DNA of 64,000 nt, from NCBI GenBank assembly GCA_964451305.1, contig CAYVHV010000005.1, forward strand, positions 59,771 through 123,770, written 5' to 3'. The stretch is from SHLQ01 sp964451305. Its GTDB lineage: Bacteria; Actinomycetota; Acidimicrobiia; Acidimicrobiales; SHLQ01. The first letter of the stretch is position 1. Every line of letters starts with the position of its first letter. Positions 16,326-25,000 of the stretch are shown in pieces. The notes beneath the pieces were generated by a model. The model saw only the letters and a list, made by a program, of their open reading frames with translations, ran no database searches and had not been told where the DNA came from. The translations under genes were made by a program, and so were the position numbers.

Positions 16326-17797
16326 AGCAGACTCAGAACGGCGGCGACGAGAATAACGAGAAGCGCAAATGGGACGATCCGAAAGAGTGACAACCCGCCG
16401 ATACCCGTATCGAGCGGACCTTGGTCAACATCGACAAACGCAAGTGATTCAGGCACCACTTCAACGCTGTCCTGTTCGTCTCCTGCAGCGCCGGTGTAGA
16501 TCCAGAACCGTTCCTCTTGGAGCGTCTCGATGAGCTCATCATCGAGTGTTACGACGAGCTGGTTCTCCTCGACGGTGACCGAGCCTTGTGGTCCACGCTC
16601 GATGACGACAAGAGCGTCCTCGACGGTTTCGGCATCAGCGACGACGATCCGCTTGGTGGAGATTGCTTGGAGGGCAGAACTCACGACAGCGACATCGTGA
16701 TCGGAAACATCGTCGGCAAAGATCGTCGATGTCCCCTCGAGCAAGATCGTCGGGAAATCCGAGACGGTGAGTTCCGAGCTCGGAACGCCGAGAGGTGTCA
16801 CGGTGAACTCGACCTGCCCGCTAAAGAAACGGTCATCGGAGCACGAGGTTTCGGCTTCGGTCAAGGAGAGGTCGAGGGTGACCGTCGCGTCGCGAGGCCA
16901 GTCCTGTTCTGCGATGACGACATCGATCGTTGCCTGACCGTTCGCATCGATGATGCCGGTCTCGATGATCTGACCGTTCACTCGGAGGGCAAACCCTGAT
17001 TCGCTGTTCGCTTGTGGGCTGAGCAGGGCTTCGGCGCTGAGGCGGACCGAACCGACGCGTCCACCGAACTCTGACTCGGAAATAAAGACCTCGCCACCGG
17101 TGAGCGACAGTTCGCCGAGTTTGGTGACGACAAGGCGTTCACCAACGTTGGGAAGCGTGCCATCTTCAGTGCCGATCTCTTCCCAGAGCTCGACCGACGT
17201 GTCGAAGTCCTCATCGGAGCCGACAGCGACGGTAACACCGGCATCTTCGCGTACCTGGAAGTCTTCGACCGTGCTCGCAATCGTGCCGATAGCAGCGACG
17301 TTCGCTACTTCCGCGACCGATCCAGCCTCGACCATCCAGAACGGCTCGTTGATGAGCGCGATCTCGTCATCGTCACTTGGGACACGCTCGACGTCGATGT
17401 TCTGAAGTTGGACCGCTCCGGAGTTCACTTCACAGACCGAGGTTTCGCCAAATTCTCGGACGTCGACGCGAATGAAACGACTCACCGAAGTCGGTTCGAA
17501 TTCGACGGCGATAGTTGTCGGGTTCTCTTCTGACGTGGCGAGCACGCCGTCGACGTACACGTCGACCACAAAGGTCTCGAGATCCGCAGACGCCACGACG
17601 TCGGCAGCAAAGCCGGCCGGCCAACCGCTGGCATCAGGGTCGAGGGTGACGACGGTCGAGGAGTCTTGACCAATCGTTTGTGTCACCTGCTCGGTGGCCT
17701 GGGCCGAGGCAGGCGCCGCTAGGCCGCCAGTCAACAGCAGAGCAATGACGACGACTGCCATCAGAGTCGCTGGAAGTGAATGGATTTTGAGAGACAT
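16292..17797 (-). CDS. Secreted, membrane-anchored BcsB-like protein
   Basis: A 501-aa protein with a signal peptide (about 1-32, cleaving near ASAQA), an all-beta ectodomain, and one C-terminal membrane helix (IVPFALLVILVAAVLSLLW) with a short KNSK tail. The organisation, with its gene directly upstream of a BcsA-like glycosyltransferase, matches BcsB-type polysaccharide export partners that sit outside the membrane and bind the emerging chain. Sequence similarity to BcsB is weak by eye, so this is mainly an architectural and contextual call. It heads the three-gene operon. Confidence 0.65.
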   Translation of the reverse strand: MSLKIHSLPATLMAVVVIALLLTGGLAAPASAQATEQVTQTIGQDSSTVVTLDPDASGWPAGFAADVVASADLETFVVDVYVDGVLATSEENPTTIAVEFEPTSVSRFIRVDVREFGETSVCEVNSGAVQLQNIDVERVPSDDDEIALINEPFWMVEAGSVAEVANVAAIGTIASTVEDFQVREDAGVTVAVGSDEDFDTSVELWEEIGTEDGTLPNVGERLVVTKLGELSLTGGEVFISESEFGGRVGSVRLSAEALLSPQANSESGFALRVNGQIIETGIIDANGQATIDVVIAEQDWPRDATVTLDLSLTEAETSCSDDRFFSGQVEFTVTPLGVPSSELTVSDFPTILLEGTSTIFADDVSDHDVAVVSSALQAISTKRIVVADAETVEDALVVIERGPQGSVTVEENQLVVTLDDELIETLQEERFWIYTGAAGDEQDSVEVVPESLAFVDVDQGPLDTGIGGLSLFRIVPFALLVILVAAVLSLLWKNSKAPAES

Positions 17798-17820
17798 AGA
17801 AGGTGCTTTCGCCCGATCGG

Positions 17821-17842
17821 ACTCGACCGCATCAGGTCGAGT
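17821..17842 (-). other. 8-bp hairpin in the leader of the BcsB-like gene
   Basis: Perfect arms 17821-17828 (actcgacc) and 17835-17842 (ggtcgagt) with a 6-nt loop, 24-45 nt upstream of the ATG. It could be a leader RNA structure or an operator. It does not match a riboswitch consensus I know. Confidence 0.45.
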
Positions 17843-17929
17843 TCACTTCCCTGGGCATGTACTGACGTTCGGGGGGATAGTTCTATGTCTGAGTCGGCAT
17901 TTCTGTGAACGCTGTTGATGCAATCACTT

Positions 17930-17957
17930 CGTTCGACCTATAGATCTAGGCCGAACG
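17930..17957 (-). terminator. Hairpin between the signalling and polysaccharide operons
   Basis: Arms 17930-17940 (cgttcgaccta) and 17947-17957 (taggccgaacg) pair with one mismatch around a 6-nt loop, 8 nt after the FHA gene stop. It probably ends the pknG operon; there is no T-run. Confidence 0.55.
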
Positions 17958-17965
17958 ATTCAGCC

Positions 17966-18637
17966 TCATTTGATGGTTATCTTCGTCCATGCACCCACGT
18001 TGAACGGTGTCCCGGGGATGAGGCTGATCGGCGTTCCTGCCTTTAGCGATTCACTCGAACCATCGAGATAGGTGCCGTTGGTCGAATCGAGGTCGGTAAG
18101 GGTCCAGCCGGTGCTTCCGCGGTGCAGCCGGCAATGATTCGAAGACACGGCCGGGTCGGTCGCCGGCGAGTCCTCACCAAAGATTGTGGAGAGGTCTATT
18201 TCAGGGAAAGTGCCACGGCTCTCGCTATGGCGGCCGACGAGGATGTCGGTGGGCGGCAGTTCTAGCCGCACCGGTTCGGGCAGCACGTCGGGAGCGGCCA
18301 CACCGGTGAACGCCATTCGTTCGAAGAAATCGAGATCGACCTCGATGATCGCTACACCGTCGTCATGCTCGGTCACCGCTCCGTGGGTCAGCCCTTCGGC
18401 GCTGTCGTCGCCGGGCAGGGTGCCCGATAGGAAGTCGTACCCACAGTTCTCACAAAAGACGTCGCCCTCGGTATGAGGTTCAGAACAGTTGGAACAGATC
18501 GGTCCGTGGTTTCCCGCCGGTTGCTCCGTGGGCTCCGGTGCTGCCGCGACAGATGCTGGCGCACCAGCGAGCGCTACGCCGCACACCGAGCAGTAGTCAT
18601 CCCAATCAGATTCGTGACCATTCCCACACGTCGGCAT
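17966..18637 (-). CDS. Zinc-ribbon and FHA-domain protein (GarA-like role)
   Basis: A 223-aa protein with two N-terminal zinc-ribbon half-sites (CGNGHESDWDDYCSVCG and CSNCSEPH...CENCG), an acidic linker and a C-terminal FHA domain (about 130-223). The FHA signature residues are present: GRHSES, SSNH and STNGTYL. FHA domains bind phosphothreonine, and in mycobacteria the FHA protein GarA is the main PknG substrate. Here an FHA gene closes an operon with a PknG-like kinase and a PP2C phosphatase. I do not see a GarA-type N-terminal ETTS phosphosite, so the role is inferred from context. Confidence 0.85.
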   Translation of the reverse strand: MPTCGNGHESDWDDYCSVCGVALAGAPASVAAAPEPTEQPAGNHGPICSNCSEPHTEGDVFCENCGYDFLSGTLPGDDSAEGLTHGAVTEHDDGVAIIEVDLDFFERMAFTGVAAPDVLPEPVRLELPPTDILVGRHSESRGTFPEIDLSTIFGEDSPATDPAVSSNHCRLHRGSTGWTLTDLDSTNGTYLDGSSESLKAGTPISLIPGTPFNVGAWTKITIK

Positions 18638-18643
18638 CGGCGC

Positions 18644-19927
18644 CTAGTCCTCTCGCTGCACCCGTACAGTTCGCGTGGAGCGAACATCGAGTGCCATCTC
18701 ATCAGCCGCCTCGACCGTTCGCTTCAACCGCACCGTGCCCGTCTTTGGATCTTCGACATCTACGACCTTTTGAAGGAGACGCACGGTGCCTTCGTTGCCG
18801 GCTTCATGAGCGATCTGCACGGCACGTCCGAGCTTCATCGTCGCTTCCTTTTCGTCACCCGACTGACGTGCTGCCAATCCGGTCGCGATCGCGTCCGCGA
18901 GTTCAGCCTGTCCGGTGTAGTGCGCGACCTCTCGGTTGATCCGGGTCGAGAGCGCGTCGTCGTTGGTCCACACAGCCCGCACGAGTGCGACAGGCTCCGC
19001 CTCGCCATTGACCGCCAGCATGACTCGTGCAGCGAGGCGTTCGTCGCCGACCGACCCCGTCGGGATACGGACGCGCACGTGGTAATCGCGACTCTCGCCA
19101 TCGGCCCAAGACCCGAGCGGGAAATCGTTTGAGAGCGCATCGACCGCCACGGCCTTGTCGCTTAGCTCGTCCACACTCGGCGACACCTGGCGCACAAACT
19201 CGATGTCGGAACCCTTCGGCGTCCACAAGCGGAGCGCAACGTTCGTGACCTGCTTCGCCATCGTCTTTTGCGTCAACGCACGGAACTCAGCTTCCATCTC
19301 CGAGGGGTGCGCGATGATGTCGGTCGTGCCCAGGAGAGCGTTTGAGATCTTGCGGAGTTCGTCGGGTTCCCAGTTGACACCGAGTCCGCGGCAGTCGCAC
19401 TCAAAGAGCCCAACCGATTGGGCGATCGCAGCGTCGAGTTCCCACTGTTCTTCGTGTTCGTTGCGCCCATCGGTTAACAAGATGACGTGTGCAACAGAGT
19501 CGGTTCGACCCTGCACGAGCTGGGCAGCGCCACGAAGCCACGAGCCGATTGCCGTGCCACCGTCGGCATGAATCCGAGAGGCTGCCTCGCGGGCTTCCGC
19601 TCGGGTCTGAGCGCTGGACTGCACGAGTTGGCCATGCGGTGGATACAGCATCTTCGCTTCGTGGTTTCCGGCGATCACGGCGAAGAGCACGCCGTCATCG
19701 AGCGTGTCGATCGCAACTTGAGTCGCCGTTCTGGCCGCCTGGATCTTGGCACCACCGTTTTCGTTCATCGAACCGGAAACATCGACAGCGATGATCTCGA
19801 TAATTGGTTCGTGAGTCTCGACCGCTGCGCCGCCTTCAACAGCGGTGACGGTGACGACGGCGTCGACGACATCGCCTCCCTCGGGCAGGTACTCGTTTTG
19901 GAAGACGCTTGCGTTGAACTGGGTCAC
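18644..19927 (-). CDS. VWA-domain protein in the PknG cluster
   Basis: The von Willebrand A domain (about 40-215) has a complete metal-ion-dependent adhesion site: DVSGSMNE, GGTAIGSW and LLTDGRNE. The rest (about 220-427) is a beta-sandwich followed by a helical tail. No signal peptide or membrane helix is seen, so it is likely cytoplasmic. The GTG start follows a GGAGAG. The FHA gene begins 6 nt after its stop. VWA proteins are often scaffolds in kinase/phosphatase modules; its partner here is unknown. Confidence 0.85.
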   Translation of the reverse strand: MTQFNASVFQNEYLPEGGDVVDAVVTVTAVEGGAAVETHEPIIEIIAVDVSGSMNENGGAKIQAARTATQVAIDTLDDGVLFAVIAGNHEAKMLYPPHGQLVQSSAQTRAEAREAASRIHADGGTAIGSWLRGAAQLVQGRTDSVAHVILLTDGRNEHEEQWELDAAIAQSVGLFECDCRGLGVNWEPDELRKISNALLGTTDIIAHPSEMEAEFRALTQKTMAKQVTNVALRLWTPKGSDIEFVRQVSPSVDELSDKAVAVDALSNDFPLGSWADGESRDYHVRVRIPTGSVGDERLAARVMLAVNGEAEPVALVRAVWTNDDALSTRINREVAHYTGQAELADAIATGLAARQSGDEKEATMKLGRAVQIAHEAGNEGTVRLLQKVVDVEDPKTGTVRLKRTVEAADEMALDVRSTRTVRVQRED

Positions 19928-20046
19928 GTCACTCTCCTCGTTGAGCCAGGTGGCTTCACATGTGGTTCGTACTTCTTGCTTACTTCGGTCGGCGCCCGGT
20001 GTCTATGTAGCCGATTTGGGGTAGCCGAGTTCGGCGCAGGCAGCGC

Positions 20047-21075
20047 CTACGTAGGGGCGATCACGACCGTTATGTTGTCATGTCCGCCCTGGTCGTTCGA
20101 GAACGAGACTAAAGCTTCGGCGAGATCGAGTGCCGACTCCGTCTCGGGATCGAGTCGGCTCACCAACTCTGCGAGATCTTCGGATTCGGGGACGTATTTC
20201 CACAACCCATCGCTACAGCTCAGGAGTCGTCCGCCTGCGTCGTGTTCGAATGCCGCGAGATTTGGTGAGGTGTCACCGGCGTCGGCGCCCAACCATCGAG
20301 AGATGCTCGGCCCCACAACATCGTCGACCGTCAAGGGCGTGATGAGGACAGCATCGTGGTTGTCGTCATTCGAATCGTTGTCCGGATCTGGTTGGACCCA
20401 ATACGCGCGGGAGTCGCCAAGCCACGCTGTCCACGACCGGATGATCAACGGATCGCTCGGCTCTGGACGAAGCACGGTGGCGACGAACGTCGTGGACGCA
20501 GCGCCCTCTCCCCCAGGCTTCTCCTCGACCGATGCCGCCTGACCCTGAGCCGTCGCTGTCGCATCGACGAGCGCAGCCTCGATATCGATGCTCCCGCTAT
20601 CCAGCCGTTCGATGAGCAGGTCTCGCGCAGACGTAGCTGCGAGCAGGGACGCCTGTTCGGGATAGTCGGTGGTCGACACACCGTCGCACACAACGACGAC
20701 GATCGCGTCGCCAGAAACGCCGATCGCGAAGTGGTCTTCGTTCTGGTGGTGACGCTTACCGCGGTCCGATACTGCAGCTATCGTGCCCAACGCCTGAACG
20801 AGATGGTCGCGTTCGGCGGGCTGTTTGCGACCGCAGTCATTGCAGTAGCCGTCGACGATTTCACGGTGTTCAGCACCGCAGTCGACGCACGGCGGGCCGT
20901 CGAGATCAACCGCCGTGTGCTGACCGGCAAAGTCTGCGCCACAGGCTTCGCACCACGTTGCATCAGGAGCACCAACTTCGCCACACGCAGGGCACGTCTG
21001 GCCGGTCCCCTCAGCCGAAGCTTCGTCCAGGGTTGGGTCGTCGACCTCGGATTCGTCGGTGGTCTCGTCGATCAC
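20047..21075 (-). CDS. Zinc-ribbon PP2C-type protein phosphatase
   Basis: A 342-aa protein with two zinc-ribbon units at the N-terminus (CPACGEVG...CEACG and CVDCGAEH...DGYCNDCG), then a PP2C domain (about 90-342). The metal-binding and catalytic motifs are SDRGKRHHQNED, VVCDGVS, GDSRAY, CSDGLW and GGHDNITV. It should dephosphorylate Ser/Thr targets, plausibly those of the neighbouring PknG-like kinase or the FHA protein. Its start overlaps the kinase stop by 4 nt. The ribbon DGYCNDCG closely copies the DGYCNTCG ribbons of the kinase. Confidence 0.93.
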   Translation of the reverse strand: MIDETTDESEVDDPTLDEASAEGTGQTCPACGEVGAPDATWCEACGADFAGQHTAVDLDGPPCVDCGAEHREIVDGYCNDCGRKQPAERDHLVQALGTIAAVSDRGKRHHQNEDHFAIGVSGDAIVVVVCDGVSTTDYPEQASLLAATSARDLLIERLDSGSIDIEAALVDATATAQGQAASVEEKPGGEGAASTTFVATVLRPEPSDPLIIRSWTAWLGDSRAYWVQPDPDNDSNDDNHDAVLITPLTVDDVVGPSISRWLGADAGDTSPNLAAFEHDAGGRLLSCSDGLWKYVPESEDLAELVSRLDPETESALDLAEALVSFSNDQGGHDNITVVIAPT

Positions 21076-23732
21076 CGGAACGACGGCACCCGAACCGCAT
21101 TGGCTTTATCTACAAATGCAAACCGTTCATGTTCGGTCGCGACGAGCTTCGCCATATCTCGATACCCCTCTTCCAAGCTGTGCCGGAGACCCTCTTCGGT
21201 CAGCGGATGCCCAAAGACTTTGGTCTTGGGGTCTTCGGTGATCGCTCCGCTGTGGATTCCAGCGAGCGAGCGTTCCAAGACCTCGATCGCTAGCCGTCCG
21301 CGTTCCGCCGCGTCGATACGTGCTGCCTCGACGGTGTTCGACGCCGTCGCGAGGTCCTCTGCGGTAGGTGGAGCGTTCTCGACGAACTGGGTGAGCACTC
21401 GAGCGAGCGCGACCTGCGCGTCCGTGTAGGTCGCCGAACTGGTCGGCACCGCATCGTATGCCTGCACGGCGCCTTGGCGGTCGCCCGCTGCGACACGGCA
21501 ACGTGCCAGCCCAAATGCTGCAGAGACGTAGCTCTGGTCGACGGCGATCACCTCTGCGTAGAGTTGTGCGGCTCGTGCGAAGGCACCGGCCGATTCTGCG
21601 GAGAGCGCTGTTGCGAGCTTGGGCGACAGTTCACCCGGAAGCTCAGTCCACACCGCAGAGAATTCTTCCGCGGCGAGCGCAGCGTCTCCGTCTCGCAGAT
21701 GCGAGACCGCCCGATACCAACTCACCCGCCAATTCCAGGGATCCGAATGTGTGATGCTCTCGAGCATCTTCTCCGCGTTTTGTCCTGCATCGACCATCTC
21801 GCGAGCTCGTCGCAAACGAAGCTCGACCGAATCGATGACCGCGCCTTCACGCAAGCCGCTGGTGATCAGGTTGATCGTCGCCACAGGATCGACCTCGGGC
21901 AAGTCGTTCAAGAACGCTGCTGCCGGGTCTTCGGGGTTGACCTTTGGCACTGGCAGCGTTCGCCAGTCAGCGAAGTTATCGGTGTCGTCAAGAAGGAGCA
22001 GCCCCGCAAGCCGGTCGCCGCCGAAGAGCGAGCTCGTCGTTGGTCGGGGCGTTCGATATTCGCGGGCAACGATCTCGCGCAACACGCCGAGCAATTGTTC
22101 GGCCATCTCGCCCGCATCCTGAAAACGGTCATCGGGATGAGCAGCTGTGGCCTTCAACAGGAAGCGGTAGAGCGACTCAAAGTGCGCAAAGAGAGGTTCG
22201 TCCGCGGGACCGGGAAGTTCGTACTGGTAGGTGCCGGTGTGGAACACGAAGTTCAACGACATGACAGCGAGCGTGCGGCCGACCGTAAAGAGATCCGATG
22301 CAACCGATGGCCCCATCGACGCCACTTCAGGGGCTTGAAACCCTTGGGTTCCAAAGATGGCAGCCGACTGATCGTTCGTTTGCATCACCCCACCGACGTC
22401 AATGAGCTTGACGGTTTCGCCGACGGCCATGATGTTCGCTGGTTTGAGATCGTTGTAGACCAGGTTTTGCTCGTGTAGGTAGCCGAGGGCGGGCAGGATT
22501 CCCAGGACGTACGCAATCGCTTCGGTGATCGGCAGCGGATTCGGACTGCCATTGTTTTCACGACGACGATCCTTCAACTTTTTGTTGAGCGACTCACCGC
22601 CCACGTACTCCATAACGATGTAGCCAGCTCCCGCCCACGTCACAAAGTTGTAAATGTTGACGATGCTGCCGTGTTCAATCCGAGCGAGGAACTGCCGTTC
22701 GGCCACCGCCGACGCCACCGCATCTTCGTCGTCCTCGTTGAGCAGGCCTTTGAGCACAACCCACCGGTTCGATACAGCGGTGTCCTGACCGAGGTAGATC
22801 CAGCCCATACCGCCGTGGGCGACGGGACCAAGAATGCGGTACTGGCCAGCGACGAGGTCACCAGCGTTCAGCTGAGGGGTGTTCGTCTGAAAGTCGAACT
22901 TGGTTCGACAGTTCCCGCAGAAACCGGTGACTCGTCCCGGTTCATCTCCATGGCCCCGACCAACCGGTTGGCCACACGCTGAGCAAAAACGCTCGTCTTC
23001 GGGTTTCTCGCCGAGTACTGCAGCGATCTGGTCAGCGCTCATCACGGCTTGGGTTGGATCCCCTGCGACGGTCGGCGCAACACGGACAAGCCCGGCGCCG
23101 AGTTCGGCGCGGGTGGACGTGGTCCGGGTGGTACGTGTGCGTGCGCTTGCAGGTTGGCCCGAAGCCATCACCCGGCGGGAGGACTCGGGTGCCATCGGTG
23201 CAGCGATCGTGGCCTGGGCCGACGGGGTGCTCGTCGTCGACGGTTGTGATGGCGACGGTGCGACACTCGGTTGCATGCCGCAGGTATTGCAGTATCCATC
23301 GGAGGCAACCGTGCCGCTACAACCCGCCTCGGTGCAGCTCGCACCTGTGGGAACACGCTGTGCTGCGACGTGAGCGTGGCCTCCGTGGGAGCCATGTGCT
23401 GGTGCCGCCGGTGCTGCTGTTGGTTGGATACCGCAGGTGTTGCAGTAGCCGTCGGCTGCGATGGATCCACCGCAGCCGACCTCTGCACACAGCGGTCCGG
23501 TGGCGAGCGGTGGTGGTGTCGGCGCAGCGGTTGGAAGCGGTGGCGCGGATTGCACGGGGAGCCCCTGCGGCGGAGGCGGAGGGCCCGGCGGTGGTGGTGC
23601 CGCTACGATCCCCGAAGGCGCCACTGGTGCTGGTGTTGCGGGGGCGGCGGGTGACCCGGCGTAGCCACACGTGTTGCAATATCCGTCGGCTGCGATAGAT
23701 CCACCGCAGCTGGGCCGGGTGCATGCGCTCAT
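21072..23732 (-). CDS. pknG: PknG-like soluble Ser/Thr kinase with zinc ribbons and TPR region
   Basis: An 886-aa kinase. The N-terminus carries three repeated zinc ribbons (each ending DGYCNTCG) in Pro/Ala-rich linkers, then the rubredoxin-like site of PknG (CSACGQ...CGNC, about 260-290). The kinase domain has HGGMGWIYL, the ATP-binding Lys in VVLKGL, YNDLKPANIM and DVG in place of DFG; PknG itself has DLG. The C-terminal half contains TPR-like helices. In mycobacteria PknG responds to amino-acid supply and controls GarA and the TCA/glutamate node. The three ribbons are extra compared with mycobacterial PknG. It is co-transcribed with the 23729 gene and the PP2C gene (4-nt overlaps). Confidence 0.93.
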   Translation of the reverse strand: MSACTRPSCGGSIAADGYCNTCGYAGSPAAPATPAPVAPSGIVAAPPPPGPPPPPQGLPVQSAPPLPTAAPTPPPLATGPLCAEVGCGGSIAADGYCNTCGIQPTAAPAAPAHGSHGGHAHVAAQRVPTGASCTEAGCSGTVASDGYCNTCGMQPSVAPSPSQPSTTSTPSAQATIAAPMAPESSRRVMASGQPASARTRTTRTTSTRAELGAGLVRVAPTVAGDPTQAVMSADQIAAVLGEKPEDERFCSACGQPVGRGHGDEPGRVTGFCGNCRTKFDFQTNTPQLNAGDLVAGQYRILGPVAHGGMGWIYLGQDTAVSNRWVVLKGLLNEDDEDAVASAVAERQFLARIEHGSIVNIYNFVTWAGAGYIVMEYVGGESLNKKLKDRRRENNGSPNPLPITEAIAYVLGILPALGYLHEQNLVYNDLKPANIMAVGETVKLIDVGGVMQTNDQSAAIFGTQGFQAPEVASMGPSVASDLFTVGRTLAVMSLNFVFHTGTYQYELPGPADEPLFAHFESLYRFLLKATAAHPDDRFQDAGEMAEQLLGVLREIVAREYRTPRPTTSSLFGGDRLAGLLLLDDTDNFADWRTLPVPKVNPEDPAAAFLNDLPEVDPVATINLITSGLREGAVIDSVELRLRRAREMVDAGQNAEKMLESITHSDPWNWRVSWYRAVSHLRDGDAALAAEEFSAVWTELPGELSPKLATALSAESAGAFARAAQLYAEVIAVDQSYVSAAFGLARCRVAAGDRQGAVQAYDAVPTSSATYTDAQVALARVLTQFVENAPPTAEDLATASNTVEAARIDAAERGRLAIEVLERSLAGIHSGAITEDPKTKVFGHPLTEEGLRHSLEEGYRDMAKLVATEHERFAFVDKANAVRVPSFR

Positions 23733-24955
23733 GACGTTCCACCATAGGTGTTCAGGCCACTCGCGAACCGGTCTATTAACTTGCGTGCCCGAGCGAGATC
23801 GGTCGGCGCGGTGTACAGCTCGTCGTGTGCCTCCTGGCCAAGGTCGGCAATCTCGTCAGGCAAAGCTGGGATCATCGATGCCTTCACGCGGTACGCGCGA
23901 AGCAATGACCGCATGTCCGTTCGCTGCGCGAGCGGCGTGGCGTTTGCGCTCAGGGCCTTCTCGAGCTGGTCGCGAAGCCGGTAGGCCGAGTGCTTCCATG
24001 CATCGACCAATGCTCGGGCCTCACGCCAGTCGGTGGTGCCCTCCTGAAGCCCGCTGAACTGACGAGACCGGTGAGCAAGACCATTCTGACCATCGATCAC
24101 GGCGGTCGATGGAACACGAATCAGCCCATCTTCGGGAACGACCTTCGCTTGCGCTTCAGAGAATGCAGCGGCGGCCCGCGCCCGAAGCACTCGTAATTCA
24201 GCGAGCAGCGAATCGGCATTCGCCAGGTCATCACTCAGCGAACCGTGCGATCGTTCGAGCTCACCCGCTGCGTTGGCCGCGGACGCGACGAGAGCATCGA
24301 GATCGGGGCCGACGTTGCTCGACAGGCTCAGCGGATCATCGGAAACCGATGCGCGAACCGCTTCGAGACGCTGGGACGCCATGACGACTTGAGGCACCGT
24401 CGTGTTGAGCCGAGCGGAAACGGCCTTGGCCCTATCGAGGGTCGCCGTGGCCGCTTCGATTCGAGGCATGAGGTCGCGCCACACCGCATCGACATCGGCA
24501 ACGACCGAACGCAGCGGGTCGTAGGCGGTTCGAAACAGTTCGACGAGGCCATCACAATTGGTTTCGATCTCGTTGCTCGCTGCGTAGTTCGCTTCCCTAT
24601 CGAGATATCCACGAACCGCGGAGAGGAGGTCATCGCTCAGCCCGGTCCGCGACACGGCCAGGTTCTTTCCGGTGAGCATCAGATCGATCTCGACCATCCT
24701 GTTGTCGAAAACACTGCTGGCGTCGACCAGAGCATCGACCAACTCGATCCTCTGTCGCAACAACCCCATCCATGACCAGAGCATCGGCGCCGTCGCTACG
24801 AGGTGGTTGGCCCGTTTACCGGTCACGCCGTACATCTCGCCCGCCGCAAGCAATTGGTACGTGGCGTGTTCGTCGAGCTCGTACAGGCTCGCAGACCACT
24901 GTTCGAGGACGCTCTTGTAGTGTGCGAGCCGCTTCTCAGCATCGGGCGAAATCAC
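23729..24955 (-). CDS. Helical protein heading the pknG operon (408 aa)
   Basis: An almost wholly alpha-helical, probably coiled-coil protein without a signal or membrane segment. I chose GTG 24955 because TACCAT lies exactly 6 nt upstream and the longer frame would run into the divergent promoter region. It overlaps the kinase start by 4 nt, so stoichiometric production with the kinase is likely. No family is recognised. It may be the cytoplasmic link between the membrane protein at 25001 and the kinase, which is inference. Confidence 0.75.
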   Translation of the reverse strand: MISPDAEKRLAHYKSVLEQWSASLYELDEHATYQLLAAGEMYGVTGKRANHLVATAPMLWSWMGLLRQRIELVDALVDASSVFDNRMVEIDLMLTGKNLAVSRTGLSDDLLSAVRGYLDREANYAASNEIETNCDGLVELFRTAYDPLRSVVADVDAVWRDLMPRIEAATATLDRAKAVSARLNTTVPQVVMASQRLEAVRASVSDDPLSLSSNVGPDLDALVASAANAAGELERSHGSLSDDLANADSLLAELRVLRARAAAAFSEAQAKVVPEDGLIRVPSTAVIDGQNGLAHRSRQFSGLQEGTTDWREARALVDAWKHSAYRLRDQLEKALSANATPLAQRTDMRSLLRAYRVKASMIPALPDEIADLGQEAHDELYTAPTDLARARKLIDRFASGLNTYGGTS

Positions 24956-24961
24956 AGCTCG

Positions 24962-24967
24962 ATGGTA
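24962..24967 (-). promoter_or_regulatory. Putative -10 box of the pknG operon
   Basis: TACCAT on the minus strand, 6 nt before the GTG at 24955. Only 45 nt separate the two divergent start codons (24955 and 25001), so one regulator could control both arms. Confidence 0.5.
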
Positions 24968-25000
24968 GGACACCCACACCGGTGCGCCGCGTCTTCTACG

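Noticed and set aside
17798..17880. Riboswitch in the leader of the BcsB-like gene
   Set aside because: There is a good hairpin, but it lacks conserved blocks of the c-di-GMP, c-di-AMP or cobalamin classes that I can recall.
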